Positions 10,839 to 21,030 of a DNA stretch of 64,000 bases are shown piece by piece; position 1 is the stretch's first letter; each line of letters opens with the position of its first letter. The notes under the pieces are model-generated. The model worked only from the letters and a program-made list of their open reading frames with translations, ran no database searches and was not told the origin of the DNA. The DNA is from Cannabis sativa (Eukaryota > Streptophyta > Magnoliopsida > Rosales > Cannabaceae), in the NCBI RefSeq assembly GCF_029168945.1, contig NC_083606.1:11992041-12056040 (forward strand). The letters run 5' to 3'. The translations under genes and the position numbers were made by a program.

Positions 10839-13800
10839 ATGTTATGCTTAAGATCAAACTCATTTAGGTTCATTCTGTTTATCTCCATTTTTGTTTGCTT
10901 CGTCACTACTTTTGGAGCTTCTCATGTGTCCGACTCATTTCGTGTTTCGTCTGGTTGGTTTTCTTTTTTTGTTGTTTTTTTTTTGAATTCCATTTTTGGA
11001 GAAATGATTTATCTTTTTTTTTTTTGTGTGGTACGGAAAAAGGGTTTCTTGTAGAGGAAAGAGACCTTAGTGGGTTGATACCACCATGGGAGACGACGCG
11101 GAGGATTCTTGCGGACGGAGCAGTGGATAACTCATCTCTGTTGTTGGCTGAGGATAGAACTCGGAGAAAAGACCCGCTTAATGGTCTCAACCGCTACAAT
11201 GGCGGTTGGAATATTAGCAATAGTCACTACTGGGCTGTGAGTTACTATTAAATTGTTTATTTTATATGCAGTTTCTCTTAAGTTTGTTGGTGTTATCTTT
11301 GCCATTTTGGTTTTGTGGGTTCTGTGATTCTGAGATTTACAACGAGTAACCGTACAAGTTTTATGGGTTTTATTATTGCTTTGAGTTATTGAAGTTTTAT
11401 GGTACTTTCATGCGTTGAAAGTAATTATCTGGACTCATATTTTGCTGTGAATCTGTGAAATTTTTAAGGATTTATATTGATTTACATTTGTTGTGGGGGT
11501 TAAATAAAGTTGAGTCAGTTACCTTATGACTGATGTTCCAAGTTCTCTGATGAAGGGTCTTTGAGTTTTGTTTCTTTCAATTGCATGCTTTATAGTCTTT
11601 TGATGTTGATTTTTCAGTTTAATTTAGTAAATTGTGTTTACCAAGTTTAATTTATTATTAGCATTCATCTGGATTACCATTTTGTGATGCAGTCTGTTGG
11701 TTTCACTGCTGCTCCATTTTTCGTCATCGCCCTCGTCTGGTTTGTGATTTTTGGACTTTGCTTGTCCTTGATCTGCCTCTGTTATTGTTGCTGTTCTGGA
11801 GAGCCCTATGGCTACTCTCGAATTGCCTATGCTCTCTCGTTGATCATGCTCATTCTCTTTACTATTGCTGCAATGTAAGTCTGTTTCTCTCATTTAATGT
11901 TGATTCAAGGATGTTTTAACACTTGCACATGGCTTTGTAATGGTGATAGTGATTCAGGTTACTGATTTGTGATTCCTTCAATATATATATTCAATATTTC
12001 AGCATAGGGTGCGTAGTGCTGTATACAGGTCAAGGAAAGCTTCACAACAGTACAACAAACACGTTGGGTTATGTTGTACAACAGGCAGATGTAACTGTCG
12101 AAAGCCTCAGGAACGTTTCAGATTATCTTTCTGCAGCTAAGCGGATCGGTGTTGATGCAGTGTTTCTGCCCAGGGAAGTCCAGAACAACATTGACCTAAT
12201 TGAAACAAAGATCAACTCTTCTGCAACCATGCTTTCTGATAAAACTGAAGAGAATTCAAAGAAGATACAAGATGGCCTGGATAGCATGTAAGTTATTCTT
12301 CTGCAGCTACTATAACAACCTGAATTAATGTTTACAGTACATTTAGATAATGCTTGTATTTCTTCATGTTCTATGCTGCAGGAGATTGGCTCTTATTATT
12401 GTTGCCGCTATTATGCTCTTTTTGGCATTTCTTGGATTTTGTAAGTTATTGAATTTCTTCAATTATGATTACAAAAGTTTCCTTCTTTCATTAATTGTAA
12501 TTTTATACATGTCCTTGCTACTTTTTTTTGCAGTGTTTTCGATTCTTGGGTTGCGAACACTTGTATATATGTAAGTAATGAACTTTTTAGCTGTATCTTG
12601 TTCCTTATTGCTCCTACATAGCACACCAAAAGATATTCAAAGTTATGTTTTTGGTAGTCTAATATTCATAAAACAAAATTATTATTGACTGCAGTTTGGT
12701 GGTTGTTGGGTGGATTCTTGTAGCGGGAACCTTCATTTTATGCGGTGTATTTCTTCTCCTTCACAAGTAAGTTCTGTTTGTTTGAGAGGTTGTTGGAAAA
12801 TTGCGACACGCTCTTGATCTTATGTTAATAAAATGATGGTGGAATGAAATACGCTAATCTACCAACAAAAATGTGACATCTTAAGGAGTTGAAATTAGGA
12901 TTATATGTCAAATATAAATATAAGGGTTATAATGCACTGGAAGTATATTTATTAGTACCAATTTTTGAGTTGATCATTTAGTAGCAGCTAACTAATACAA
13001 TGTATTTAAGGGAGGACAAAACTGAATATATTTCTTAAAATGCTTGTTGTTCTCAGTAAGGGTGCGTTTGGAAAGCCACAATGTAATTGGATTTGTGTGT
13101 AATTGGAGGTAATTACACAATTTGGCATGTTTGTCTGACCATGTAATTACACTGTAACTGTGTAATTAGAAGTAATTGAGGGGTTCCAATTACAATTTCC
13201 AATTCTCATGGGTTGAATGTAATTACACTGTGTAATTACTAAAAACTTTCCATATTAAACATTAGCTATTAATACATATTATTTTTCTATGTAATTACTA
13301 ACTATTTTGCCAAACAAAATATTAGGAATTCATATGTAATTACCACCTCATATCCAAACATACCTTGCATTTTAAAATATAGTGTAATTATTAAACTGTG
13401 TAATTACTACCCTAGTAATTACCCTACCTAGTAATTGCACAGTTACTTCCAAACACACCCTAAATAATAGCATTTGGTTTCTATTGGTCCTTAACCTTAC
13501 TTGCATTAAATTATAACTGTGAACTGTATGGAAACTTTTAGTTTGATCTCATCTTCCTGTCTCTGCACTGCACAAAATACCTGACTGAAGCATATAGGTG
13601 TCCACAATTCTGTGTTTGAAAGATATATGTTGAGCTTGGTTTTCTCCGAATTTCTCATTTCCTCTTCCTATTTTCACTAGTGTGGTTGCAGATGCATGTG
13701 TTTCAATGGATGAGTGGGTCCAGAACCCTACAGCCCACACAGCTTTAGATGATATTCTTCCATGTGTGGACAATGCCACAGCCCAAGAAACATTGTTACG

Positions 13801-14640
13801 GAGCAGGGATGTCACCTACCAACTTGTCAAAGTAGTGGACACTGTCGTCAGCAATATTACTAATCTTAACAATCCACCTAAGGGAATACCGATTTATTTC
13901 AACCAGTCTGGTCCATTGTTGCCCTCTCTCTGCAACCCATTCAACCCCGATCTCACTACTCGGCAATGTGCAGCTGGTGAAGTGCATCTGAATAATGCTA
14001 CAGAGGTAATACACATTAAACATTTTGACAGATTAGGTGGGATAGGAAAGTTGTAGAATGCATGGTCCTGTAAACTCCTGTAACATGTAGTTTTCTCAGA
14101 GGCAAAAACCCTTGGACTCATGCCAATGTTATCATATTTATTCACCCATTTTCTAGGAAAAAAAAAAAACCAATTGGTTTCCGCTTTTCTAAAGTTCTTA
14201 TCAATGTCTACTACATCATTTTCTGATTGTCGCTTTTCTAATGTTTTCATTTTGGTTTGGAGCAGGTTTGGCAGAATTATGTATGTAAGGTCAACTCAGA
14301 TGGGATTTGTGCCACAACTGGTCGATTAACTCCTACCATCTATGACCAAATGGCAGCTGCAGTGAATGTGAGTTATGGTTTGTACCGTTATGGTCCATTC
14401 TTGGTTGATCTACAGGACTGTACTTTTGTGAGAAATACGTTCACAGACATAAGCCACCAGCACTGTCCTAGCCTGCGACGACATAGTCAGTGGATCTACA
14501 TTGGGTTGGTGACAGTGTCTGCAGCGGTTATGCTTTCACTGATTTTCTGGGTTATCTATGCAAGGGAAAGAAAGCATCGCGTATATACCAAACAGTTTGA
14601 GGCCAGAGCAGTGGGAGGAGATCCATCCAAGGCTGCTTAG
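10839..14640 (+). CDS. Multi-pass plasma-membrane protein, At2g12400-like, nine exons
   Basis: The product resembles the plant-specific family of Arabidopsis At2g12400; the biochemical role is unknown. Exons: 10839-10941 (or 10953), 11055-11236, 11693-11874, 12003-12287, 12382-12440, 12534-12570, 12695-12766, 13681-14005 and 14266-14640, all with GT-AG ends and compatible phases, giving about 539 residues, the usual family length. The N-terminus looks like a signal peptide (FRFILFISIFVCFVTTFGA). Next come a conserved stretch with DRTRRKDPLNGLNRYNGGWN, membrane spans in exon 3 (two), exons 5-6 and exon 7, a large Cys- and N-glycosylation-rich loop in exons 8-9 (NQSGPLLPSLCNPF, NNATE), and a last span near WIYIGLVTVSAAVMLSLIFW with a short basic tail. 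No frameshift or stop interrupts it. The first intron's donor is ambiguous between 10942 and 10954; both keep frame. The start is the first ATG in the signal-peptide frame. Confidence 0.9.
13060..13460. mobile_element. Tourist-like (PIF/Harbinger) MITE in intron 7
   Basis: The 401-bp insert begins GGGTGCGTTTGGAA and ends TTCCAAACACACCC, a terminal inverted repeat of 14 bp with one mismatch. It is flanked by TAA on both sides (13057-13059 and 13461-13463), the 3-bp target duplication typical of PIF/Harbinger. The interior is full of GTAATTACA-type motifs on both strands. It lies within the intron between exons 7 and 8 and does not touch the splice sites. Confidence 0.88.
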
Positions 14641-15162
14641 ATATCATCTAATTCAATCTGAAAGTTCTTTCTTCATGTATATTTGAGTGAGATGTTACAC
14701 AATCAGGTTTGTACATTATGAGTCGTTCTTAGTTTTGATTGTGTAGAAGTTAGTTTGAGATATATTATTATCGATGTTTGATAGCTCCTTGAGAAAGAAC
14801 AGACTTATATGGGTAAATTATTGTGCCTACTAGTAAACACAATGTCTGAGTATCTGTCTCTCTCAACAGTCCTTTGTTTGGCTTCACATATTTATTAACT
14901 TGAATCTTTATGAGATGGTAATGAGTTATGACAATGTTGACCCGATTTCATCGTCAGCATTTGACCGATGTTTTTTCAAGTCTTTAAAGGAAGGGAATGC
15001 AAGCCAGTTGGTTATTGTACTTCTCTCCATTTTTGAGTATTAAATAATGTTGAGGTTTCAGGTGTCCAACAAATTTGAAAAATTGAAATGAAAATATGGG
15101 AGAGACCAGATGTTTTACTGTATCAAGCACAACATGTTGTATCATGCATCATGTGATGTTTT
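14641..15162 (+). other. 3' UTR and downstream flank of the membrane-protein gene
   Basis: This follows the TAG stop at 14638-14640 and should hold the 3' UTR and polyadenylation region; I see no canonical AATAAA close to the stop, only AT-rich near-matches. It ends at the ACACT target duplication of the giant retrotransposon. Confidence 0.5.
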
Positions 15163-15167
15163 ACACT
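15163..15167. repeat. Target-site duplication ACACT, left copy
   Basis: ACACT directly precedes the TG start of the left LTR and is repeated at 43215-43219 directly after the CA end of the right LTR. The two copies define one insertion event of 28 kb. Confidence 0.93.
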
Positions 15168-15593
15168 TGTTGAACGAAAAAAAAAAAAGGAATAAATAAA
15201 TTTATTATTTCATTATTGGTTTTAAAATAATAATAATAAATAAATAAATAAATAAATAAATATCAGTCAAATAGAGAGAAAATAGGATCTCAACTCCCCA
15301 CTCCCCTATTTTTACTCATCCTTTAGGATAAAAAAAAATAATAATTTTATTGGAAAAAATAGGATCTACAAATAGGAGAAGTTGAGAACAAAAAATGATG
15401 GATACTTTAAAAAAAAATCTGAGAAGGAGAGAAAAGAAAAACAGAAAAAAAAAATTACGATACTTTTCTACCAACAATCAAAAAGCTTGGGTAAGTGTTC
15501 AGGGAATGATCTCATTCCTATTTCTTTTTCTTTTGATGTTTATTTTGCTCTTCTCTCGTTCTGATTTTTTTTTTGTTGTTTCTCTATTCATTT

Positions 15594-15870
15594 ATGGAAT
15601 GCCCTCATTCCATAAATGAAAATGGATGCCCTCATCTATGGGATGCTCTCATTCCACTAAAAATTTGGATGCTTTCATCCATGGAATACTCTTATTCCAC
15701 TAAAATTAAATTTATGGAATGCCCTCATTTCATTAAATTTATGGATGCCCTCATCTATGGAATGCCCTCATTCCACCAAAAAAAATTTGGATGCTCTCAT
15801 CCATGGAATGCCATCATTCCACTAAAAAATTGGATGCTCTCAGCCATGGAATGCCCTCATTCCACTAAAA
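15594..15870. repeat. LTR minisatellite of palindromic GGAATG..CATTCC units
   Basis: About six units of roughly 40-48 bp, each containing a near-palindrome of the type ATGGAATGCCCTCATTCCA followed by an A-rich spacer and GGATGCTCTCATCC. The matching array in the right LTR is at 41060-41330. Each unit can fold on itself. Confidence 0.85.
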
Positions 15871-17043
15871 AAATTGGATATTTTTATAAAAAAAAATGCT
15901 CCCATTCAAAGAAAAAAAAAACACCAATCGAAAGTATATATAAAATTTGATATGGCTTGTATCTGAAATGTATAAAATATAAAATATACTACTCGAATGG
16001 TATAAAAAATTGCAGTCAAGATATCATCTTTCTGTTGGATCATCTGAAATTATATATACATATAAATTAGTACGATGATATGTGGGCCGAGTGGTGTGTT
16101 AAAGTGATATACGACTACTCGAGAGTGATTGTGAAAACAAGTCTGCTACAATAATAGTATACCAAAAGACATGATTTTTCATCAAAAAAATCTGATTTGA
16201 TGGTTGACTATGAATCAGTAAAAGTAATATGTATATATATATATGTATATATGTTAGTTCAGTTATATATATATTATATATATGTATAAATACTAAAAGT
16301 TTTCTATTAAATATATATATATATATACATATATATTACACTTCATGGCTCTCACGTGGCCAAAGAAAACAAAAGGTTTTCTTAAAATTAAAAATATGCC
16401 ATATCATCCTAATAATTACAAAAAAGGGAAGAGACGAAAGATATGTATATACTGCTCAGTAAAAATAATACATACAAGGCACATACATGTACATGTATAA
16501 AAAAATTTGATTCAAAATGTATATACAGTTAGTATGAACAAATGGGAAGATTATAATCACTCACTTAAATTGCAGTATAATACCACAACAACCGAGAAGT
16601 TTTCGGAAAAAGAAAGAGAGCACAGAATGCTGCCAAAAGTCCAACGCTTGAGTATACTCAAAGAAAATTGATCAACATGAAGTAAAAAAAAACTATAATA
16701 TTATTGAGGAATCCAATTTTTTAAGGATGCTTCAGTGGGCAGCGGTAAAGTTTATATGGAGATATATATATCTAAGCAATAGATCATATCTCAAATTTAA
16801 AAATTACGATTTTTAAATTTAAATGGCAGGTGTAAAAAAAAAGATAATTAATTTAATTATTTCTTTTTCTAATTTTGGAAATTATATTAAATTAATTAAA
16901 ATATCAGCCAAATAATCTTTTTATTTATAAAATATAATAAAAAGATCTCAAATCTCAAATTCATCACAAAAAGTGGTAAAATTCTAAAGCCATACAAAAT
17001 GGCACAAAATTCCAAATGAGTTCACTAAAATCAACCAATTAAA

Positions 17044-17486
17044 GAGGTCATTCACCTCACCAAATCTCAAAGAGGTCTTAACCTCATAAAAATCTCAAAA
17101 ATGGTAATTTTACCTAAAAATAAAAAAAGTGCACTAAAATTCAAAGCCATAACAAATTAAATGGCATTCCAAAGAAAAAGAGGTCATTCACCTCATAAAA
17201 AATTAAAGTTTGGAACTACGTTTGACTTGATTCCTATAAAAGGATACGTAGGAAACTTAGTTGCTAAGACTAAGTGCAGTCGCCGATACCGCAAAAATGG
17301 TATCAAAATACAAATCCTAAAATTCCCTTAAAGGTCATACACCTAGGAATTTTTCTAAATTTTCAAATAGCAAAGAATTCCTGAAAGTGGTCATCTACCG
17401 GAATTCTTTATTCAAATTTTAAAATACCGTATTCTGAACTACAAGTGGCTTGATCCTTCACAAAGAAGGTATGTAGGCAGCTCGGT
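17044..17486 (+). other. Hairpin-rich U5-side region of the left LTR
   Basis: Short inverted repeats follow each other: GAGGT/ACCTC at 17044-17058, 17072-17085 and 17180-17194; CTTAG/CTAAG near 17256-17268; GATACC/GGTATC at 17285-17304; AGGT/ACCT at 17332-17344; AAAGAATTCC/GGAATTCTTT at 17372-17409. Two copies of a two-stem motif lie at 17216-17251 and 17439-17476. Most keep pairing in the right LTR. The region would lie near the 5' end of the element's RNA. Function is inferred only (packaging, dimerisation, export or translation control). Confidence 0.6.
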
Positions 17487-17751
17487 TAATTAAATTGACT
17501 GAGTTTAGCTGTAATTCCAAATTTACCCCAAATTTCCCAAATTTATTTTAATTATTTAATGTCATTGTAATTGGAATCAAAGGGTATTTCCTTTAAATAA
17601 AAGGATTGTAAGTAAGAGATTATTCTTATAATCTTGGATGGGTCGAACGTAAATTAATAAACTCTTATGCTATAAATTCAACATAGGTGAAATTGTGTTC
17701 TGCATTTATTTTTAATATTCCTAATGTGAAATTTTTGCTTAACATAATTTT

Positions 17752-17769
17752 TGGCACGCCCAGTGGGAC
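17752..17769 (+). promoter_or_regulatory. Primer-binding site of the Tat element
   Basis: TGGCACGCCCAGTGGGAC begins with the TGG expected to pair with a tRNA CCA end and lies 7 bases after the left LTR. I cannot say with certainty which tRNA it matches; it is not the initiator methionine type used by the other two elements here. Confidence 0.75.
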
Positions 17770-17817
17770 CCATTCTCCTTTTCATCTCCAAATATGATGA
17801 CTATTATTCAACTTTAA

Positions 17818-19124
17818 CTTTATGGTGCTAATCATGTTTACTGTTTTCAGGAAAAAATAGCACCACAAGTCACAGTTTACTTCCACAAGTTACCAACAAC
17901 CTCTTCTGCCCAAGGAGGGAAAAAGAGCCGCTTTTTGGCAGCATTCTCTATTGATCGAGCACCCATTTTATGCAGGGTGCCCGAACCAATAAAGGATGTG
18001 AAGACACCTACACCAGCTAAAAAGGCTGGCAGAGGGAAAGGTGTGAAAAACATCACTAAGACTGCACAGGCCTTAAGAGGCAAGGCAGCAAAGGGCTTTG
18101 AAAAGAGGCAAGCCCGGGCAGTGAAAAGGTCTGCAGCAAAGGTTGCCAAGACAGAAGGGAGGCCAACGAAGATTGGCTCCCCCGTAATGATCCAGGAATG
18201 GGAGCGTATCTTGATTGGTTCTATTCCTATTTTCTTACCCACTACCGTCTCAGTGATGGTTACCTCTCCGGAGGAAACTGAGGCAACACCGACTTCTCAA
18301 CCTCGGAGAGGTAGGAAGGCAACAAAAGGGAGGAAGGGGACAAACACTTCACCTTCGCCAAACCCTCTTGAAATGAGGGAATTAGTAGGAGGCACCCCGA
18401 TTAGGCCTCCGATCGTAATCTCTGTCAACTGCCAAGGTCAACAGGGGGTACCTGCTGAGATCAATGAACGCCCTTTATTAGATGAAGGGTGTAGGACACC
18501 TTTCTCCTTCCCAAAGAAGGCTAGAAGCGATAGTGTAAGGGTTCCCAAAGCAAGCCCTAACTCATTCCGAAGAGAACATGGTGCCTGGATGTTTCTCCAG
18601 GGCTACCGACCAACAAGGGTCACCTCAACTGCTAAGCTTACCTCCTACACGGGCCCTGTAACTCGATCGAGAGCTCGTGCCATGCAGGAATCAGTGAATC
18701 CCTCTTTTCAAAAAGTTCAGGAAGAAGGGTGTACATCTGAACACTCTTTAGAAGACACTCCCCTTATTGAACACAGTGAGGGGGTGTCTGCTGATCTCAT
18801 TACTCAGTTCGAAGCACTAACCATTGGCAATGATAAAAATATGCCGGTGTTAGTAACTAGGACAATCAGTAATGAAGAGAAGATTCAGGAACTGCAAAGG
18901 TTATTGGCTGAGAGGGACGAAGAAGTAGCCCGACTCTCAACAGAATTATCTCATCAAGTTAATATGAGACAAAAGGAGAGTGAGATTGGGCAACAATCCT
19001 CGTCCTCAGTGTCGCCTGTAGGCAACACAACCGCCACCACAAGGTGTGCAACCACCACTAGCTGGTGTCCAACCTCAGCAGGACCTAAAGGCTCTTATCA
19101 TGGAGGGTATTCGGAATATCAGGC
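17818..19124 (+). pseudogene. Tat gag, 5' part, interrupted by the nested element
   Basis: An open frame from about 17818 continues to the insertion point. It has no early ATG; the nearest upstream ATG pair (17794) runs into a stop after a few codons, so translation may need splicing or an altered start. The product is strongly basic at first (many K/R-K/R pairs, as in AGRGKGVKNITK), then Pro- and Ser-rich, then has a short coiled-coil-like stretch (EEKIQELQRLLAERDEEV). Near 19010-19115 the reading is more gag-like in a neighbouring frame, so a pair of compensating indels is likely. The frame is then cut at 19124 and resumes at 29250. Confidence 0.7.
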
Positions 19125-21015
19125 TGTTGGAAATTATTTTACCAGGATCTTAGATCTACTCACAAGTATGTTTATTAACATCAAATAAGAACTTTCTAAA
19201 ACGATAAATTAAACACATATAAAGTTTAAGAAACCTTACATTGGGTGCAGCAGAATTAAATGACTCCTTCCGTTCAGATATCTAGCCCTTGATTCCTTTC
19301 TGTAGCAGAGCATTATCAATATCTGAACCTGGATCTCTTTCTCTGAATCTTTGATGCTGAAACTCCTTTTGCTGAATGTCTTTCTTCACGATCTTCCTCA
19401 CTATGATTGAGGTATCACTTGATGTGTGTGGGCACTACTCTCACACTAAGATTTTCGAAATTGAAGAGGGAAGGAGAAAGAGAAGGGTCAGCCAAAGATA
19501 GGGAGAGAGAAGGCTCAGGTTTTCTGAATCAGAAGTCTCAGAAGAAAAGTCTAATTTTCCTGAAGCCTTCACTATCTATTTATAGCATTCCACTAGGGTT
19601 AGATTTAAATTATATGGCATTAAAATAATGAAAAAATCAACTTAAAATACACACAAAGGTGGCCGGCCATACACTTAGTGGATTGGGCCTTGCTTTTTGC
19701 AATTTTGTAATTTTAACACCTTTTGTATCTGATTTTCTCAAAAATGCCAATTTCCTAATTCAACCATTTAAATGCCAATTCTAACTATTTAATAACTATA
19801 AATAATTATTAAATAATATTGTCATTTATCATATTTATTAATTGAACCATACAAAGTATCATAATTAACAAATATGCCCCTATTAACTCTTTCTTTACAA
19901 TTTCGCCCTTACTTAGTGAAAATTTCACAAATAGACATAGTCTAATTTGTGAATTATAATTGATTAATCAAAACTAATTACATGAGTCTTACAAGTAATA
20001 TTATCTCAACTAGTGGGGGGACCATGAGTCTATATAACCGAGCTTCCAATAAGTAGATCAAGAATTTAGCACTAAAATTCACTAACTTATTAATTCTTCG
20101 TTGAATCCACGCATAGAACTTAGAATTGCACTCTCAGTATATAGAATGCTATATATGTTCCACTATATAGACACATCATTAGTTATTCATTGTTATAATC
20201 CTAATTTGATCAATGATCCTCTATATGAATGATCTACACAGCAAAGGGATTAAATTACCGTAACACCCTACTATGTATTTTATCCTTAAAACACTTGACC
20301 CCGTATAAATGATATTTCAACTTATGTGAAATGAGATCTCCACCATTTATTTTCGTTTGGTCAAGCTCGAAGGAGATCATCCTTTGCTTACTATTCGCCA
20401 GATAGAAGCTATAGATTCCATGTTTATGCTAGCGCTCCCACTCAATTGCACTACCGTGTTCCCAAAATGTACGTATCACCCTGACCTAAAAGTAGGCTTA
20501 ACTAACAAATCAAAGAACACGAATATCCTTTCAAGATTGAGCCTAATCATAACAGGATTAAGAACATTTGATCTAGGATCAACTAGGCGATATTGACTTG
20601 AATAGATATTACAGTAAGTTTAATAAATCTAAGTCAAAGTTCAATATCGGTCCCTTCCGATGCATACTCCATGCATCCAACCTGAGCTTTACTTTAACCA
20701 ATGCTCTGGAAAGAACATAGCACTTCTCCAAATGCAAGTAAACTCTGTTGTAGATTATCATATTAGTAAAACCCTATGTCTGATAAATCTAGGAAACTTT
20801 ATTCACATAGTCATGTTTACTTTCCAATGTGTTGACGGCACAATAAACAGGATCAAGTATGTGAAAAGGGTTTCAGATGAATCTATACATTATGTACATA
20901 TAATCATGAAATAAATCATGTGAACCATGCAACATTAAATGTTATTTCTGATCTATATTAATAAGTAAATCTGATTATATTGAAATGAGTTTTATTTAGG
21001 GCATAAAACCCAACA
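19125..21015 (-). repeat. LTR of the nested element (3' LTR in its own orientation)
   Basis: It begins TGTTGGAAATTATTTTACC and ends AAAACCCAACA. The match with 27352-29244 covers its whole length, with one 2-bp indel and about two dozen substitutions. Frames of 73, 79 and 84 codons found in both LTR copies start at non-ATG codons or lack any domain, so they are not called as genes. Confidence 0.93.
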
Positions 21016-21030
21016 AACTCCCACTTGCAC
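21016..21030 (-). promoter_or_regulatory. Polypurine tract of the nested element
   Basis: Read on the minus strand this is GTGCAAGTGGGAGTT directly before the LTR start TGTTGGG. The AAGTGGGAG core directly before TGTTGG is typical for plant Copia elements. Confidence 0.75.

Larger units (their letters stand above)
15168..17744 (+). repeat. Left LTR of the Tat element
   Basis: The 2577-bp repeat begins TGTTGAACG and ends TTAACA. It matches the right LTR over its full length with a few tens of substitutions and several indels, including an 8-bp indel near 15325. It contains a minisatellite of GGAATG/CATTCC units, AT dinucleotide runs (about 16229-16330), and in its last 700 bp a dense set of short hairpins. 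Confidence 0.95.

Noticed and set aside
11086..11130. ATG in a strong start context within exon 2 of the membrane-protein gene
   Set aside because: Out of frame with the conserved protein and stops after 14 codons.
10895..11251. 118-codon plus-strand frame taken as a full first exon
   Set aside because: It starts at a TTG and its first half translates the pyrimidine-rich intron 1; only the part from 11055 is conserved protein.
15594..15870. CRISPR-like array
   Set aside because: Repeats and spacers are not separable, units vary in length, and the array lies in both LTRs of a plant retrotransposon.
15573..15950. 125-codon frame over the LTR minisatellite
   Set aside because: Open because of the repeat unit length and composition; a repeat artefact, also seen in the right LTR.
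17877..18242. 121-codon minus-strand frame at the start of Tat gag
   Set aside because: Opposite to a Lys/Ala-rich basic sense frame whose codon bias leaves the other strand open; no recognisable domain.
19407..20914. Three 73-84-codon frames in the LTR of the nested element
   Set aside because: The same frames appear in the other LTR only because the LTRs are copies; no domain, and LTRs are noncoding.
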